Shown here in pieces: positions 1 to 7,540 of a stretch of DNA of 10,137 nucleotides. Each line of letters starts with the position of its first letter. Position 1 is the first letter of the stretch. Position numbers and translations under genes: made by a program. The notes beneath the pieces were generated by a model. It was not told where the DNA came from. It did not search any database and worked only from the letters and a program-made list of their open reading frames with translations. Origin of the DNA: Candidatus Aalborgicola danicus (GTDB taxonomy: Bacteria; Pseudomonadota; Gammaproteobacteria; Burkholderiales; Burkholderiaceae_C); NCBI GenBank assembly GCA_016703945.1, contig JADJBC010000056.1:1-10137 (forward strand), in the 5' to 3' direction.

Positions 1-2
1 CT

Positions 3-423
3 CGTGCCAATGCCAAGGCTCCCAATGCTGGCCTGACGACATGGGCTGGCGCGGGCAAGCGCGGCCCTATCCGCAAGGCAGACGTGAGCATTGCCAAGAA
101 CTACCCTCAATGAGGAAGAGTTGGGCACGCTCAACCGCATCGTCAATGCTTACATCGAAATCGCCGAGCTGCAGGCGCAGTCGCGCAAGACGATGACCCT
201 TCATGACCGATCGGATTGCCCGCCGGACGACTTCCTGATGACCGAACGAGAGGCGCTGACGCATGCCGGCAAGGTGGCGGCGGAGGTGGCCTGCTGGGCG
301 GCGGAAGCGGAGTTTGAACACTACCGCGAGCAGCGCTTGCCGCCCCAGCCGTGCCGAGCAGGACTTGAAGCGGCCATCAGCAAGCCGATGGCGGCTGTCG
401 CAAGGCCCGCAAACCGGCGGTAG
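3..423 (+). pseudogene. RhuM-family protein, C-terminal part, frameshifted
   Basis: This is the C-terminal part of a RhuM (virulence-protein-like) family member; the start lies left of the window. Read from base 3, the protein gives LTTWAGAGKRGPIRKADVSI and then AKNY, where the frame breaks. The next frame gives LNEEELGTLNRIVNAYIEIA, then a segment with DDFL and HAGKVAAEVA, and EHYREQRL, ending at TAG 421-423. The break is one extra C in the C-run at 104-106: removing it joins KNY to LNEEE, a hallmark RhuM segment. The tail after about 345 matches the family poorly and may hold another small lesion. RhuM proteins have no settled biochemical role and are often found among restriction-modification genes, which fits the helicase-nuclease relic 34 bp downstream. 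The frameshift could be decay or a sequencing error. Family assignment is from remembered motif similarity. Confidence 0.75.
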
Positions 424-444
424 GCGCGTCCGATCAAGAAAATG

Positions 445-454
445 AAGGGCCCTT
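445..454. repeat. 10-bp perfect palindrome before the helicase start
   Basis: AAGGGCCCTT is a perfect palindrome that ends two bases before the ATG at 457. It sits where a ribosome binding site would lie, in the short gap between the RhuM stop and the helicase start. It could be an operator-like site or chance; nothing else supports a function. Confidence 0.3.
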
Positions 455-456
455 GT

Positions 457-3156
457 ATGAGTCTGGAAAACATTGTTTCGTTCCGTCAGTGGCCGTTTGA
501 GTCTGCGCGAGCCGCAAGCCGAAAAGCCTGCGCCGCCTGACTTGGGCGGTCGATCATGTCCGGCGTTGCGCGACCCGGAAAGCGCGGTCGGAGGAAGAAT
601 TGAAAGCGATGCAGGATGCCCCTTCAGGGTCAGTTCCCGACACTGACCGACTCCCGAGCGCGAGTTTCCGTCCACGTGCTTTCGCGTTGGCGACTGGCGT
701 CGGCAAGACACGCCTGATGGGTGCGTTCATCAGCCACCTGCATGCGGCTTACGGCTACCGGCATTTTTTCGTGTTGGCGCTGAACCTGATCATCTACGAT
801 AGTTGATCGGCGACTTTCGCCGAACTCGCCCAAGTATGTTCAAAGGCATTGATGAGTTTGCCAGCACTGCGAACGGAGGTGATTACCGGCGATAACTACG
901 AGCAAACGCGGCAGCCTGGAGCCTGCTCGGTGGAATCGAGGTCAATATCCCCAACATCCCGAAGATCAATCCAGAGGCGCGGCGGCAAGTCGCCAAAGAT
1001 CAAGCGGCCATCGGAATACCTGGGGCAAAGCTACTTCGACTAGTTCGCCGGCCGATGATCTGGTGCTGATCGCGGACGAGTCGCACCGTTACCATGCCGG
1101 TGCCGGTATTCGCGCCTTGAACGAGCAGGCCGCTGCTGGCTGGAGCTGACCGCAACGCCCTTCGTCGAGGGTACCGGCGGCAGAACGGACCCCGTTCAAG
1201 AACGTGGTGATGGATTACCCGCTGGCCCGTGCCATCGAGGACGGTTTCGTCAAAGAGCCCGCCGTTGTTACGCAGCAGAACTTCGACCAGAGCGCCCATA
1301 GTGCCGGAGCGCTGAGACGATCAGCTGCAGGACGGCATACGGGTGCATGAGGAAACCAAGGTCCACTTTGCGGACCTACGCGCAGCAGACCGGCGACAAA
1401 CTGGTTAAGCTCTTTATGCTGGTCATTGCGCGGGACACGACCCACGCCGCGTTGATGGCGACGATTGAATCCGGTGCGTTCTTTGCCGGTCGCCAAGTGG
1501 CGAGATCGTGATCCACGTCAACATGCTGAAGGAAGGCTGGGACGTGACCAATCTCTACACCATCGTTCCGCTGCGTGCCGCCAACGCCCGCACACTGATT
1601 GAGCAATCCATCGGCCGCGGTCTGCGGTTGCCCTATGGCCGCAAGACCGGCGTCGACGTGGTGGATCGGCTGAACATCATCGCGCATGACAAGTTTCAGG
1701 AAGTCATCGACGAAGCCGGGCGCGGCGATTCGCCGATCCGCATGCAGCGTTTGATGCTGACACCGGACACGGGCAGCGGTAGCACTCTGAAGAGCATTTC
1801 CGTGCAGTCCACGGCCAACGCCATGCTGGGTACGGTAGCGGCTGGGCACGCAGCAAGTTCCAGGCATCCCAGACAGGCGGTGCGCGTATGGAACTTCAGC
1901 CCCTGTAATTAGTTGGTCACCGGCGAAGAGCGACAGATTGCGCAAATCGCCATGGACGTTATCGCCGAAATCAGCCGGGAGAAGAAGCAAGGGCAGTCCC
2001 TTGTACCAACTAGCGCCGCACTGACGCAGACTGATATTCAGCAGCAGATTACCCGACGTGTGCAGGAACGCATGGTGCCCAAGCAAGGCGACCTGTTGGC
2101 AACGGAACCATTGCACGTGGCCGATGTTGTCCAGAAGACGGTTGCGGTGCTGGTGGAGCAAACCATCGACATCCCCCGCATTTCGGTCGTGCCGAAAGGC
2201 CCGGTGAAGAGTGGCTACAAGGCATTCAAGCTCGACTTGTCGAAAATGAATTTCCAGCCGCAGGACATGACCCTGATCGGCCAGGGCCTGAAGACCGGCA
2301 AGCAGATTCTTTACGGCGAGTCTTCGACGGTGGCGGAAACGCGACTGGAGGATTACATCGTTCGCGAGCTGATCAACTACGACGACGTGTCCTACGACGA
2401 GCATGCCGAGCTGATCTACGAGCTATCCGGGCAGGCGGTTGCGCACTTCAAGACCTACCTGAAAACGGATGAGGAACTGCATAACGTCCTCAGTAGCTAC
2501 GGCAAGCCCATCGCGGAGAACATCCACCTTCAGATGGCGCACAGCTATTACGAAGACATGTCCGAGTCCGAAGTCGTAGTCAGCCAAGGCTTCACACCGA
2601 TCAAGTCGTGTGCTTTTACCGCCGAGGGTGAAATCCTGCCGCTGCATCAGGCACCCGACGACAAGGGCAAGATCGCGCAATACGTCTATGGCGGATTTTC
2701 CAAGTGCGCTTACCCGGTGCAGAAGTTTCATTCCGATACCGAGCGCGTTCTGGCGGGATTGCTGGAGCGCGATGCACGGCGATGGTTCCGGCCGGTGGCG
2801 GGGCAACTAAATATCTACTACCGATCTGGCGCCAGTCAGCCCGAGTATGTACCCGACTTCATTGCGGCGACTGCCGACTTCAACCTGATCATCGAGACCA
2901 AGGCTGCCAAGGATATGGAAGCTGCCGACGTAAAGGCCAAGGCCGATGCTGCCGCAACGTGGTGCAAGCATGCCAGCGAGTATTCACAGGCGCAGGGCGG
3001 CAAGCCGTGGAAGTACCTGCTGGTGCCGCATGATGCCGTCACCCATAACGCGACCATTGCGGCTTTTACGAGCTCGGTTCGCTATGTAAGCCGGTACCTT
3101 TCGATGAACAGCAGTTCATGGCACGGCTGTTCGGCGCAATGGACTGTTGCGTCTGA
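457..3156 (+). pseudogene. Type III-restriction-like DEAD/DEAH helicase-nuclease, heavily broken
   Basis: This is a relic of a single-chain restriction helicase-endonuclease (type III R-subunit-like). The start at ATG 457 gives SLENIVSFR. Later pieces lie in changing frames: SLREPQAEKPAPPDLGGR (about 501-554), Walker A GVGKT (696-710), EVITGDNYEQTR (near 871), DESH motif II (1075-1086), LTATP motif III (1146-1160), EGWDVTNLYTIVPLRAANAR from about 1535, and motif VI QSIGRGLR (1604-1627). A TAG at 1910-1912 interrupts the frame, which then stays open through the C-terminal nuclease, where PDF (2852-2860) and ETK (2894-2902) form a PD-(D/E)xK signature. The last residues need one more frame change, near 3085, and read KPVPFDEQQF... 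to TGA 3154-3156. Another TAG interrupts FD-x-FA at about 1042. Between FFAGR (about 1490) and EIVIHVN (about 1501) I expect some 30-40 family residues that are missing, so a deletion is likely. Lesion density is far higher than in the right-hand operon, so this is probably a true pseudogene. Confidence 0.8.
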
Positions 3157-3208
3157 TCTTTCACTGGTGGCAGAATTCGCGTTCCTTCAACCCGATAGGT
3201 ACGACACA

Positions 3209-3595
3209 ATGAACAGAGCAGAACTGATCGAAGCGCTGGCCGAACGCTCGGAACTCACCAAGGCTCAAACGGCCGCGTATGCTGGATGCGGTGCTTGAAG
3301 TTATCACCGCTACCATTGCTGCTGGCGAGCAAGTTGCGCTAATCGGGTTTGGTACCTTCGCTGCAGCTACGCGCCGCACGTGAAGGAAGAAACCCAGCAA
3401 CGGGCGCAACGCTCAAGATCGCTGCGGCAAAGTTGCCGAAGTTTGCCGCAGGTGCCACTTTTGAAGGCGGCGGCGGTGGCTGGGGCAAGAAGACGGCGCC
3501 CAAGAAGACTACACCGAAGCCAGCCGCCAAAAGCTGAGACGAAACCAGCAGCCAAGTAGCCTGCTGCCAAGAAGCCCGCCGCGAAGAAGAAGTAA
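3209..3595 (+). pseudogene. HU/IHF-family nucleoid protein with basic Ala/Lys/Pro tail, multiple lesions
   Basis: This is an HU-like DNA-bending protein. The start at ATG 3209 gives MNRAELIEALAERSELTKAQ. After a frame change near 3278 it reads MLDAVLEVITATIAAGEQVA and LIGFGTFAAATRR. A second change near 3352 leads to REGRNPATGATLKIAAAKLP and KFAAG. GFGTF and GRNPATG are the HU/IHF signatures of the DNA-binding arm. Restoring two bases near 3352 gives the usual nine-residue spacing between GFGTF and GRNP. Further indels fall near 3465-3490. The tail then reads APKKTTPKPAAK, a TAG at 3556-3558 where AAG would fit, and PAAKKPAAKKK to TAA 3593-3595. The H1-like tail occurs in some proteobacterial HU proteins. 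At least four small lesions plus a stop suggest decay, though sequence error cannot be excluded. It lies 52 bp after the helicase relic, on the same strand. Confidence 0.8.
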
Positions 3596-3617
3596 CGCGA
3601 TTGACTTGATTAGGAGA

Positions 3618-3633
3618 GCGATCTGCGGATCGC
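3618..3633 (+). terminator. Possible weak terminator after the HU gene
   Basis: GCGATC (3618-3623), loop TGCG and GATCGC (3628-3633) form a perfect 6-bp stem 22 bp after the HU stop. The following CCTTGGTGTTT is only moderately T-rich, so it could be a weak intrinsic terminator or simply a hairpin. Confidence 0.4.
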
Positions 3634-3743
3634 CCTTGGTGTTTGAAATGGGATGGTCCGGCCGCCGGCCACCCGAGTTATGAAGCCTAAGTTGAGCGCA
3701 GCGTCGGGCGAACAGGCAGTCGGGTCTTCTCGGACATTCCCGC

Positions 3744-3758
3744 GTCAGCAGTGCTAAC
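3744..3758. repeat. 15-bp direct repeat, copy 1 (att-like, beside the integrase 3' end)
   Basis: GTCAGCAGTGCTAAC occurs here and, identically and in the same orientation, at 5750-5764. It is nearly a dyad: AGCA and TGCT flank a central G, with GT and AC at the outer ends. It lies 42 bp beyond the stop codon of the recombinase. Tyrosine recombinase core sites have this general form, so it is a candidate attachment-type core. No flanking identity extends it. Confidence 0.45.
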
Positions 3759-3800
3759 AGCCATCTGACTTCGCAGGAGCTTCGTCTTCTACCAGGCAGC

Positions 3801-4666
3801 TCATCGGCCTACGTAGACGCCAGTTATTTGGGGCCGCTCATGCCCCAGTTCCCGGCTGATCGTGAGTCGTGCCTCCTGGTCAATCACCTTTTGCGCTGCG
3901 GTCAATTCCTTGGAGCGTGGGCCGCCGGCGGCTGGCGCAGCCCAGCCGGTGAGTTCCCGGTACCGCATTTGCGCATACTGGTGGCGGTGGCCGTGCACCC
4001 GGTGGCTACCGGCCTTGGCGCACTGATACTCGAAGCGCCGGAGCTGCTCCACGTATCGCTGTTCGGCCGGAATGAGGCTGCCCCTGCCGGCGAAACGCTT
4101 CGCCTCGTCGAGCACCCGGCGCTGCTCTTCATTGCGGATGGGGATTTCCCGCTCGCGGCCGCCCTTGGTCCAGGTGTCCTTCAGACGAGCCTGTCGCCAC
4201 GATCCGCCCACTCGGGCCGAATCTTGATCGACTCCCCGCGCCGCAATCCGAACGCCGCCTGTAGCTGCAGCGACATCCGCGTGTACGGGTCGGTGATCTT
4301 CGCCAGGTCACCGGCCGATAGCTCGCGGGCCTTACTGACATTGGTGACGTACTGTCGGTGACCGATGCCATAGTGATCGTTGTCCCTGGCGACTACGTTT
4401 TGCTTGCCGATCTTCTCGGCCCACCAGCGAAGCTCCGCCATCCGGTTCTTGATCGTGCCGACGGCCAGACCCTCCGCTTTCCAGCGCTCGACCAATCCAT
4501 CGACATGCTTCGGTTTCAGGCCGGCGACAACCATATGCCGAAAGCCCAGTTCCTGGAGCTGGTTGGCGATCTGGTCGAGCACGCGCTCGCGGTCGTGCTG
4601 CGTGGCATAGCTGCCGTCGCGATTCCGATTGCAAAGCTGCTTCAGCTCGTAGTTCAGGTTCCGCAT
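3801..4666 (-). CDS. Tyrosine site-specific recombinase/integrase (one frameshift)
   Basis: This is a phage/ICE-type tyrosine recombinase that cuts and rejoins DNA at attachment sites. The start ATG at 4666 gives MRNLNYELKQLCNRNRDGSY, with GAGGA just upstream on the coding strand. The N-terminal about 110 residues look like the SAM-like core-binding domain, resembling the Phage_int_SAM_2 plus Integrase_1 families known from integrative elements. Catalytic residues are all visible after correction: R142 in GLRRGE, K168 in TWTKGG, H225 and R228 in HGHRHQYA, H276 in ELGHE, and nucleophile Y285 in GVYVGR. The frame breaks once, after DRLV near 4181: one missing C in CTCGTCCTGAAG would join DRLV to LKDTWTKGG. 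The corrected protein is 288 residues. A single homopolymer-type indel with an intact active site favours a sequencing error over decay. Which element it mobilises is not shown. Confidence 0.85.
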
Positions 4667-4969
4667 CCCGTCCTCGCCAGGTTCATTCCCTTTTCTCCAT
4701 TTGCTGCCCCTTTCTTCCTGCCCTTTGCTCTGCTGCTGGTGTGTGAAGCCTGTCCGGTAAGTGTTTCTGTCCGTCCCGAACGCCTAAGCGTGTCGAGAAC
4801 TACGAGGGACCCGGGACACCACTCCCGTTTCATGCCGTTTGTTTTGCTGCTTGCCACCGCGACACGCGGCATTGGCGTCGATAGCGCTTCCTGTTGGAAG
4901 CCGATCCATCGAGATGAGCCCTTGACCCAGGGCTCGGAGGTGCGCCTCTGCGGCGCGGCTTCGGACTGA

Positions 4970-4986
4970 GCCCGCTGGGAGCGGGC
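4970..4986. repeat. Hairpin, 7-bp arms and GGG loop
   Basis: GCCCGCT (4970-4976), loop GGG and AGCGGGC (4980-4986) are perfectly complementary. The next hairpin follows eight bases later. No T-run follows, so it is not a typical intrinsic terminator. The upstream arm could instead pair with GGGCTC at 4930-4935, giving an alternative fold. Confidence 0.6.
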
Positions 4987-4994
4987 AAGTAGAA

Positions 4995-5013
4995 GGACCG
5001 TATTGCGCGGTCC
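4995..5013. repeat. Hairpin, 6-bp arms, 7-nt loop
   Basis: GGACCG (4995-5000), spacer TATTGCG and CGGTCC (5008-5013) form a perfect inverted repeat. It is the second member of the tandem hairpin series starting at 4970. Confidence 0.6.
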
Positions 5014-5021
5014 AGCATGAC

Positions 5022-5041
5022 GATGGGTCAGGGAGCCCATC
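5022..5041. repeat. Hairpin, 6-bp arms, with a competing fold
   Basis: GATGGG (5022-5027) pairs with CCCATC (5036-5041) across an 8-nt loop. CCCA at 5036-5039 could instead pair with TGGG at 5045-5048. Mutually exclusive stems like these occur in attenuators and other structured RNAs, but short GC-rich arms also arise by chance. Confidence 0.45.
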
Positions 5042-5100
5042 ACTTGGGGTCGTCACTTGCGCCAGCGACCGATCAGTCCGCGTCGGCTGGGGCGCGGGTG

Positions 5101-5142
5101 CGCGTCGTCACTACCGGCTGTCGCCGCGGTAGTGACGACGCG
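5101..5142. repeat. Perfect 16-bp inverted repeat
   Basis: CGCGTCGTCACTACCG (5101-5116) and its exact reverse complement CGGTAGTGACGACGCG (5127-5142) are separated by ten bases. It is the strongest palindrome seen in the window. The arm contains GTCGTCACT, which also stands alone as a direct copy at 5049-5057, giving three copies in about 90 bp (two direct, one inverted). That arrangement resembles binding sites at a transfer or replication origin or a recombinase accessory site. There is no T-run to make it a terminator. Confidence 0.75.
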
Positions 5143-5231
5143 ATTGGCGCAGGGGTGCTGCCGCTTTGCGCAGACAGCGTTGCCGCTGGGATCGTACTGG
5201 CTGGCGCCAGTGCGATTGGTCGACGTGAACA

Positions 5232-5256
5232 TGCCTCGCGTATGTCACACGAGGCA
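5232..5256. repeat. Inverted repeat, 7-bp arms, 11-bp spacer
   Basis: TGCCTCG (5232-5238) and CGAGGCA (5250-5256) are exact reverse complements around CGTATGTCACA. The spacing is like that of a dimeric regulator operator or a recombinase site, but no specific protein is suggested. Confidence 0.5.
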
Positions 5257-5311
5257 CGACTGGCGCAGACGTCTTTGGCTTCACACAGTTGTTGCTGCTT
5301 GGGGCAGTAAA

Positions 5312-5327
5312 GCGGGGCTGTACCCGC
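5312..5327. repeat. Short hairpin, 5-bp arms
   Basis: GCGGG (5312-5316), loop GCTGTA and CCCGC (5323-5327) form the last hairpin of the series that begins near 4930. Taken alone it is weak. Confidence 0.35.
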
Positions 5328-5749
5328 ACGAATGTAGGCGAAGCCCGATTGCGACCGCGCCGCATTTGCCCTGGATTGTGGCAGAACGATGGCTGGCGCA
5401 CATTGCCAGGATGCTGTCCAAACGATTGACTACAGGCTTACAGGTATCTCCGAGCCTCGCGGCTGCCGGTGTCGAGGAGATCAGTCCGGCTCTTGCGCTC
5501 GATCTTGCGAGCACTGGGCGATGCGTTTACGTGCATCAGGCGGGCTGACACAGCCAGCGTGGAAAACTATTCGATGTTCGGCAATTCGCTGCACGATCGC
5601 AAAGAGATATTCGGCGCACAGCGCGAATCGCCAGACTCGGGGATGAGACAGCCGTGCAATTGAACAAGTTCCCCAGAAACCAACGGAGAGTCGGCGCCAG
5701 ATCCTCACTGATCGTTCGGACGGGATGGACTGAACTTAGAGCAAGGAAT

Positions 5750-5764
5750 GTCAGCAGTGCTAAC
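5750..5764. repeat. 15-bp direct repeat, copy 2
   Basis: GTCAGCAGTGCTAAC here is identical to 3744-3758 and in the same orientation, 2,006 bp away, so the pair brackets the recombinase gene and the hairpin-rich region. It may be an attachment-like or operator-like site; identity stops exactly at the repeat ends. Confidence 0.45.
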
Positions 5765-6115
5765 GAATTCGCATCGGCAATTCTGAGACAGGCAGCTTAC
5801 CCACCGCCGCGCTTTGCGTGCGTGATAGGCGCCGCCCGCGCGCCCGTGGATAAGTCGTTCTTGTCGTTTGTTACTTCAAACAACCGCGATGAACCCGGCG
5901 GTATCCTTCAGCCGAAGACGTGCCAGCCAACATGGCGACCGCAATGGTCGGAATTAGGTCAGCGGCCATCTGTCGACGAGTTGGTATCTGTCCACTGTCC
6001 ACCAACAAGCCTACCTTGACTACGTTGTCCTAAGGTGGCGCTCGTCGGCAGACGTTGTTGGGTGCATTGTGGCGTATCGTGATTAGATGACTGGCTGATG
6101 TTGCAGAAATGATGT

Positions 6116-6120
6116 GAGGA
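6116..6120 (+). promoter_or_regulatory. Shine-Dalgarno site fixing the kinase GTG start
   Basis: GAGGA ends seven bases before GTG 6128, which is good spacing. This supports the GTG over the internal GTG codons downstream. Confidence 0.65.
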
Positions 6121-6127
6121 TCATCCG

Positions 6128-7527
6128 GTGTCAGTGGATCGTCGGGCAGAACGTATAATTCGCGAGCAAATTCCGAGGATCGATAGATCTGAAAGGGGTG
6201 CCGTGGCTGAGTTTGACGACCTTGCAGGGAGGGAAGTGGAGGGCTGCCTACTGAGCCGAGTATTGGGGCATGGCGCGGATGGGATCGTCTATGCGGCGAA
6301 GCGTGATGGTCGTGAGGTTGCAGTGAAGCTGTTCTTCCCCAGCGCGATTGCCAAGAATGGGCCTGCTGAGACGCGGGAGAGACTTGAGCTCCAACTCGAC
6401 TTGATCGGGACGAATCTTCACCCAAACCTCGTAGAGGTTTATGCGGGCGGCGAGGCACCGCAACTGAACACCTTGTATCTGGTGATGGAATTGGTGCCAG
6501 GGACTTCGCTCGACAAGCTTGACGGGAAAATTCCACCCGAGACCATTCCAACACTGGCCGGACAGCTCGCTGACGTCGCTCGTGCGCTTGAGGCCGAGGG
6601 ACTGGTGCACCGAGATATTAAGCCTGCAAACATCGTCATCAGCGACGATTTCAAGACGCTGAAACTCTTGGATCTCGGCATCATCCATCAGATGCCGGCG
6701 GCGGAGGATGAGACCGAGGAACGACGTTCGGGAATGGAGTTCGTCGCGACGCCGCGCTATAGCCCCCCAGAGTTCGTTTGGAGACAGGAACAGGAAGATG
6801 CTGACGGTGCGTGGCGTGCCGTTACTTTCTATCAAATCGGGGCAACGCTGCACGACATGATTATGGGCAAACCCCTGTTCACTGGATACGATAAGCCCAG
6901 GGTGCGCCTTTACGATGCCGTTCGCGACCACACGCCGGAGGTGGCATCTGAGAACGTCCAAGGATGGTTGATCCAGACGGTACAGTCATGCCTCTTGAAG
7001 GAGTGGCGGCAGCGACTGCAGTTCGTATGCTGGGAAGATTTCTTCGAGCCTACAGGGCCGGTTGAGCTACATCAGAGGGAAAAGCGGATTCGGTTGCGAC
7101 AATTGCGAAGTGAAGAGATCCGTCTTGCGAAGGCTAGACAGGTCCAATCGGCGCCTGGTCCAACCCGGGAACAACAGCTTTGGCTGTTGAATAACGCATT
7201 CATCGGGGAAATTAGAACCTATCTGCTGAATACACCGATTTTTCCAAAGTCCAGAGTTAGCGAAGAACCTCGGTCACAACAGGAATATGTGTCGCGATTC
7301 ACGTTCGAATCCGACGAGTCGCGCGATTTCCCCGCAGGGTCGTTTTCTCACTACATGTTGCGATCGACCCGACCGTCAACGAAGCCACGAAGCTGTCGTT
7401 CAGTGCGTCGATTGGGGAGGTGCCGCTGAGTTCGGCCTCCTGGACAGAAATGTTTACTGTCGAGACGGCTTTAGGAAACTGCCGAGGGGCATTTCTCGAT
7501 ACCGTCGAGACGATGCTGAAGAATTAA
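6128..7527 (+). CDS. Ser/Thr protein kinase with novel C-terminal domain (one frameshift)
   Basis: This is a Hanks-type protein kinase. The N-terminal kinase domain (about residues 40-310) shows the glycine loop LGHGADGIVY (46-55), VAVK with ATP-anchoring K67, catalytic loop HRDIKPAN (161-168; base D163, N168), DLG in place of DFG (D182) and TPRYSPPE (208-215) at the end of the activation segment. All key residues are present, so it should be active. A basic, probably helical segment follows (about 315-340, QREKRIRLRQLRSEEIRLAK), then a C-terminal domain I do not recognise. No membrane segment is seen, so it is probably cytosolic. The open frame runs to 7429 as shown, but one T missing from the T-run at 7343-7346 shifts it. 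With five T, the protein continues FFSLHVAIDPTVNEATKLSF to TAA 7525-7527, giving 466 residues. It is the first gene of a three-gene operon, and the helicase starts 13 nt after it. Substrates are unknown; the helicase and third protein are obvious candidates. Confidence 0.88.
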
Positions 7528-7529
7528 CC

Positions 7530-7536
7530 GGGAGGA
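7530..7536 (+). promoter_or_regulatory. Shine-Dalgarno site for the helicase gene
   Basis: GGGAGGA lies in the 13-nt gap after the kinase stop, with four bases before ATG 7541. It is a strong ribosome binding site that fixes the start and indicates independent initiation on one mRNA. Confidence 0.7.
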
Positions 7537-7540
7537 CAGA

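Larger units (their letters stand above)
4667..5345. other. Structured non-coding region upstream of the integrase
   Basis: I find no convincing gene in this stretch; its open frames overlap one another, run through palindromes and resemble no family I know. From about 4930 onward it is packed with inverted repeats. The clearest are at 4970-4986, 4995-5013, 5022-5041, 5101-5142, 5232-5256 and 5312-5327, each listed separately. TGGCGC occurs repeatedly between 5055 and 5400, and GTCGTCACT occurs twice directly and once inverted. Such density upstream of an integrase fits an attachment/excision control region, a transfer origin or a structured RNA. No nick-site consensus or replication protein is visible to choose between them. 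Confidence 0.5.
5346..6127. other. Stretch without a recognisable gene, upstream of the kinase operon
   Basis: Several frames stay open for 60-160 codons, but their translations are rich in Arg, Pro, Ser and Cys, overlap each other, and match no family I recognise. The frame beginning at GTG 5469 and ending at 5663 (with ENYSMFGNSLHDRKEIFGAQ inside) looks the least random and might be a gene remnant, but I cannot support it. The second copy of the 15-bp repeat lies at 5750-5764. The last about 100 bp must carry the promoter of the kinase operon. A TTGTTG at 6055-6060 could be a -35 element, but no good -10 box sits at the right distance, so no promoter is called. Confidence 0.4.

Noticed and set aside
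1376..2404. Long minus-strand open frame of 342 codons.
   Set aside because: It lies antisense to the restriction helicase relic, whose recognisable motifs are in the plus frames; long shadow frames are common in GC-rich DNA.
4358..4969. Plus-strand open frame of 203 codons with some hydrophobic stretches.
   Set aside because: It is mostly antisense to the integrase, which has clear catalytic motifs, and its end runs into the hairpin region.
4770..5142. Integron attC site, suggested by GCCTAA and inverted repeats near a recombinase.
   Set aside because: The paired attC core sequences are not arranged around one structure, and the recombinase lacks the look of an integron integrase.
4667..5345. 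CRISPR array, because of many short repeats.
   Set aside because: The repeats are inverted, differ from one another and have no regular spacing.
5057..5548. Plus-strand open frame of 163 codons as a possible gene.
   Set aside because: It crosses the 16-bp palindrome and several hairpins, overlaps other equally open frames, and its translation resembles no family; no ribosome binding site supports the start.
5654..6019. Plus-strand open frame of 121 codons upstream of the kinase.
   Set aside because: Composition looks like translated non-coding DNA (Arg, Pro, Ser rich) with no motif; left as unassigned.
6248..6961. Minus-strand open frame of 237 codons.
   Set aside because: It is antisense to the kinase domain, where all catalytic motifs are on the plus strand.
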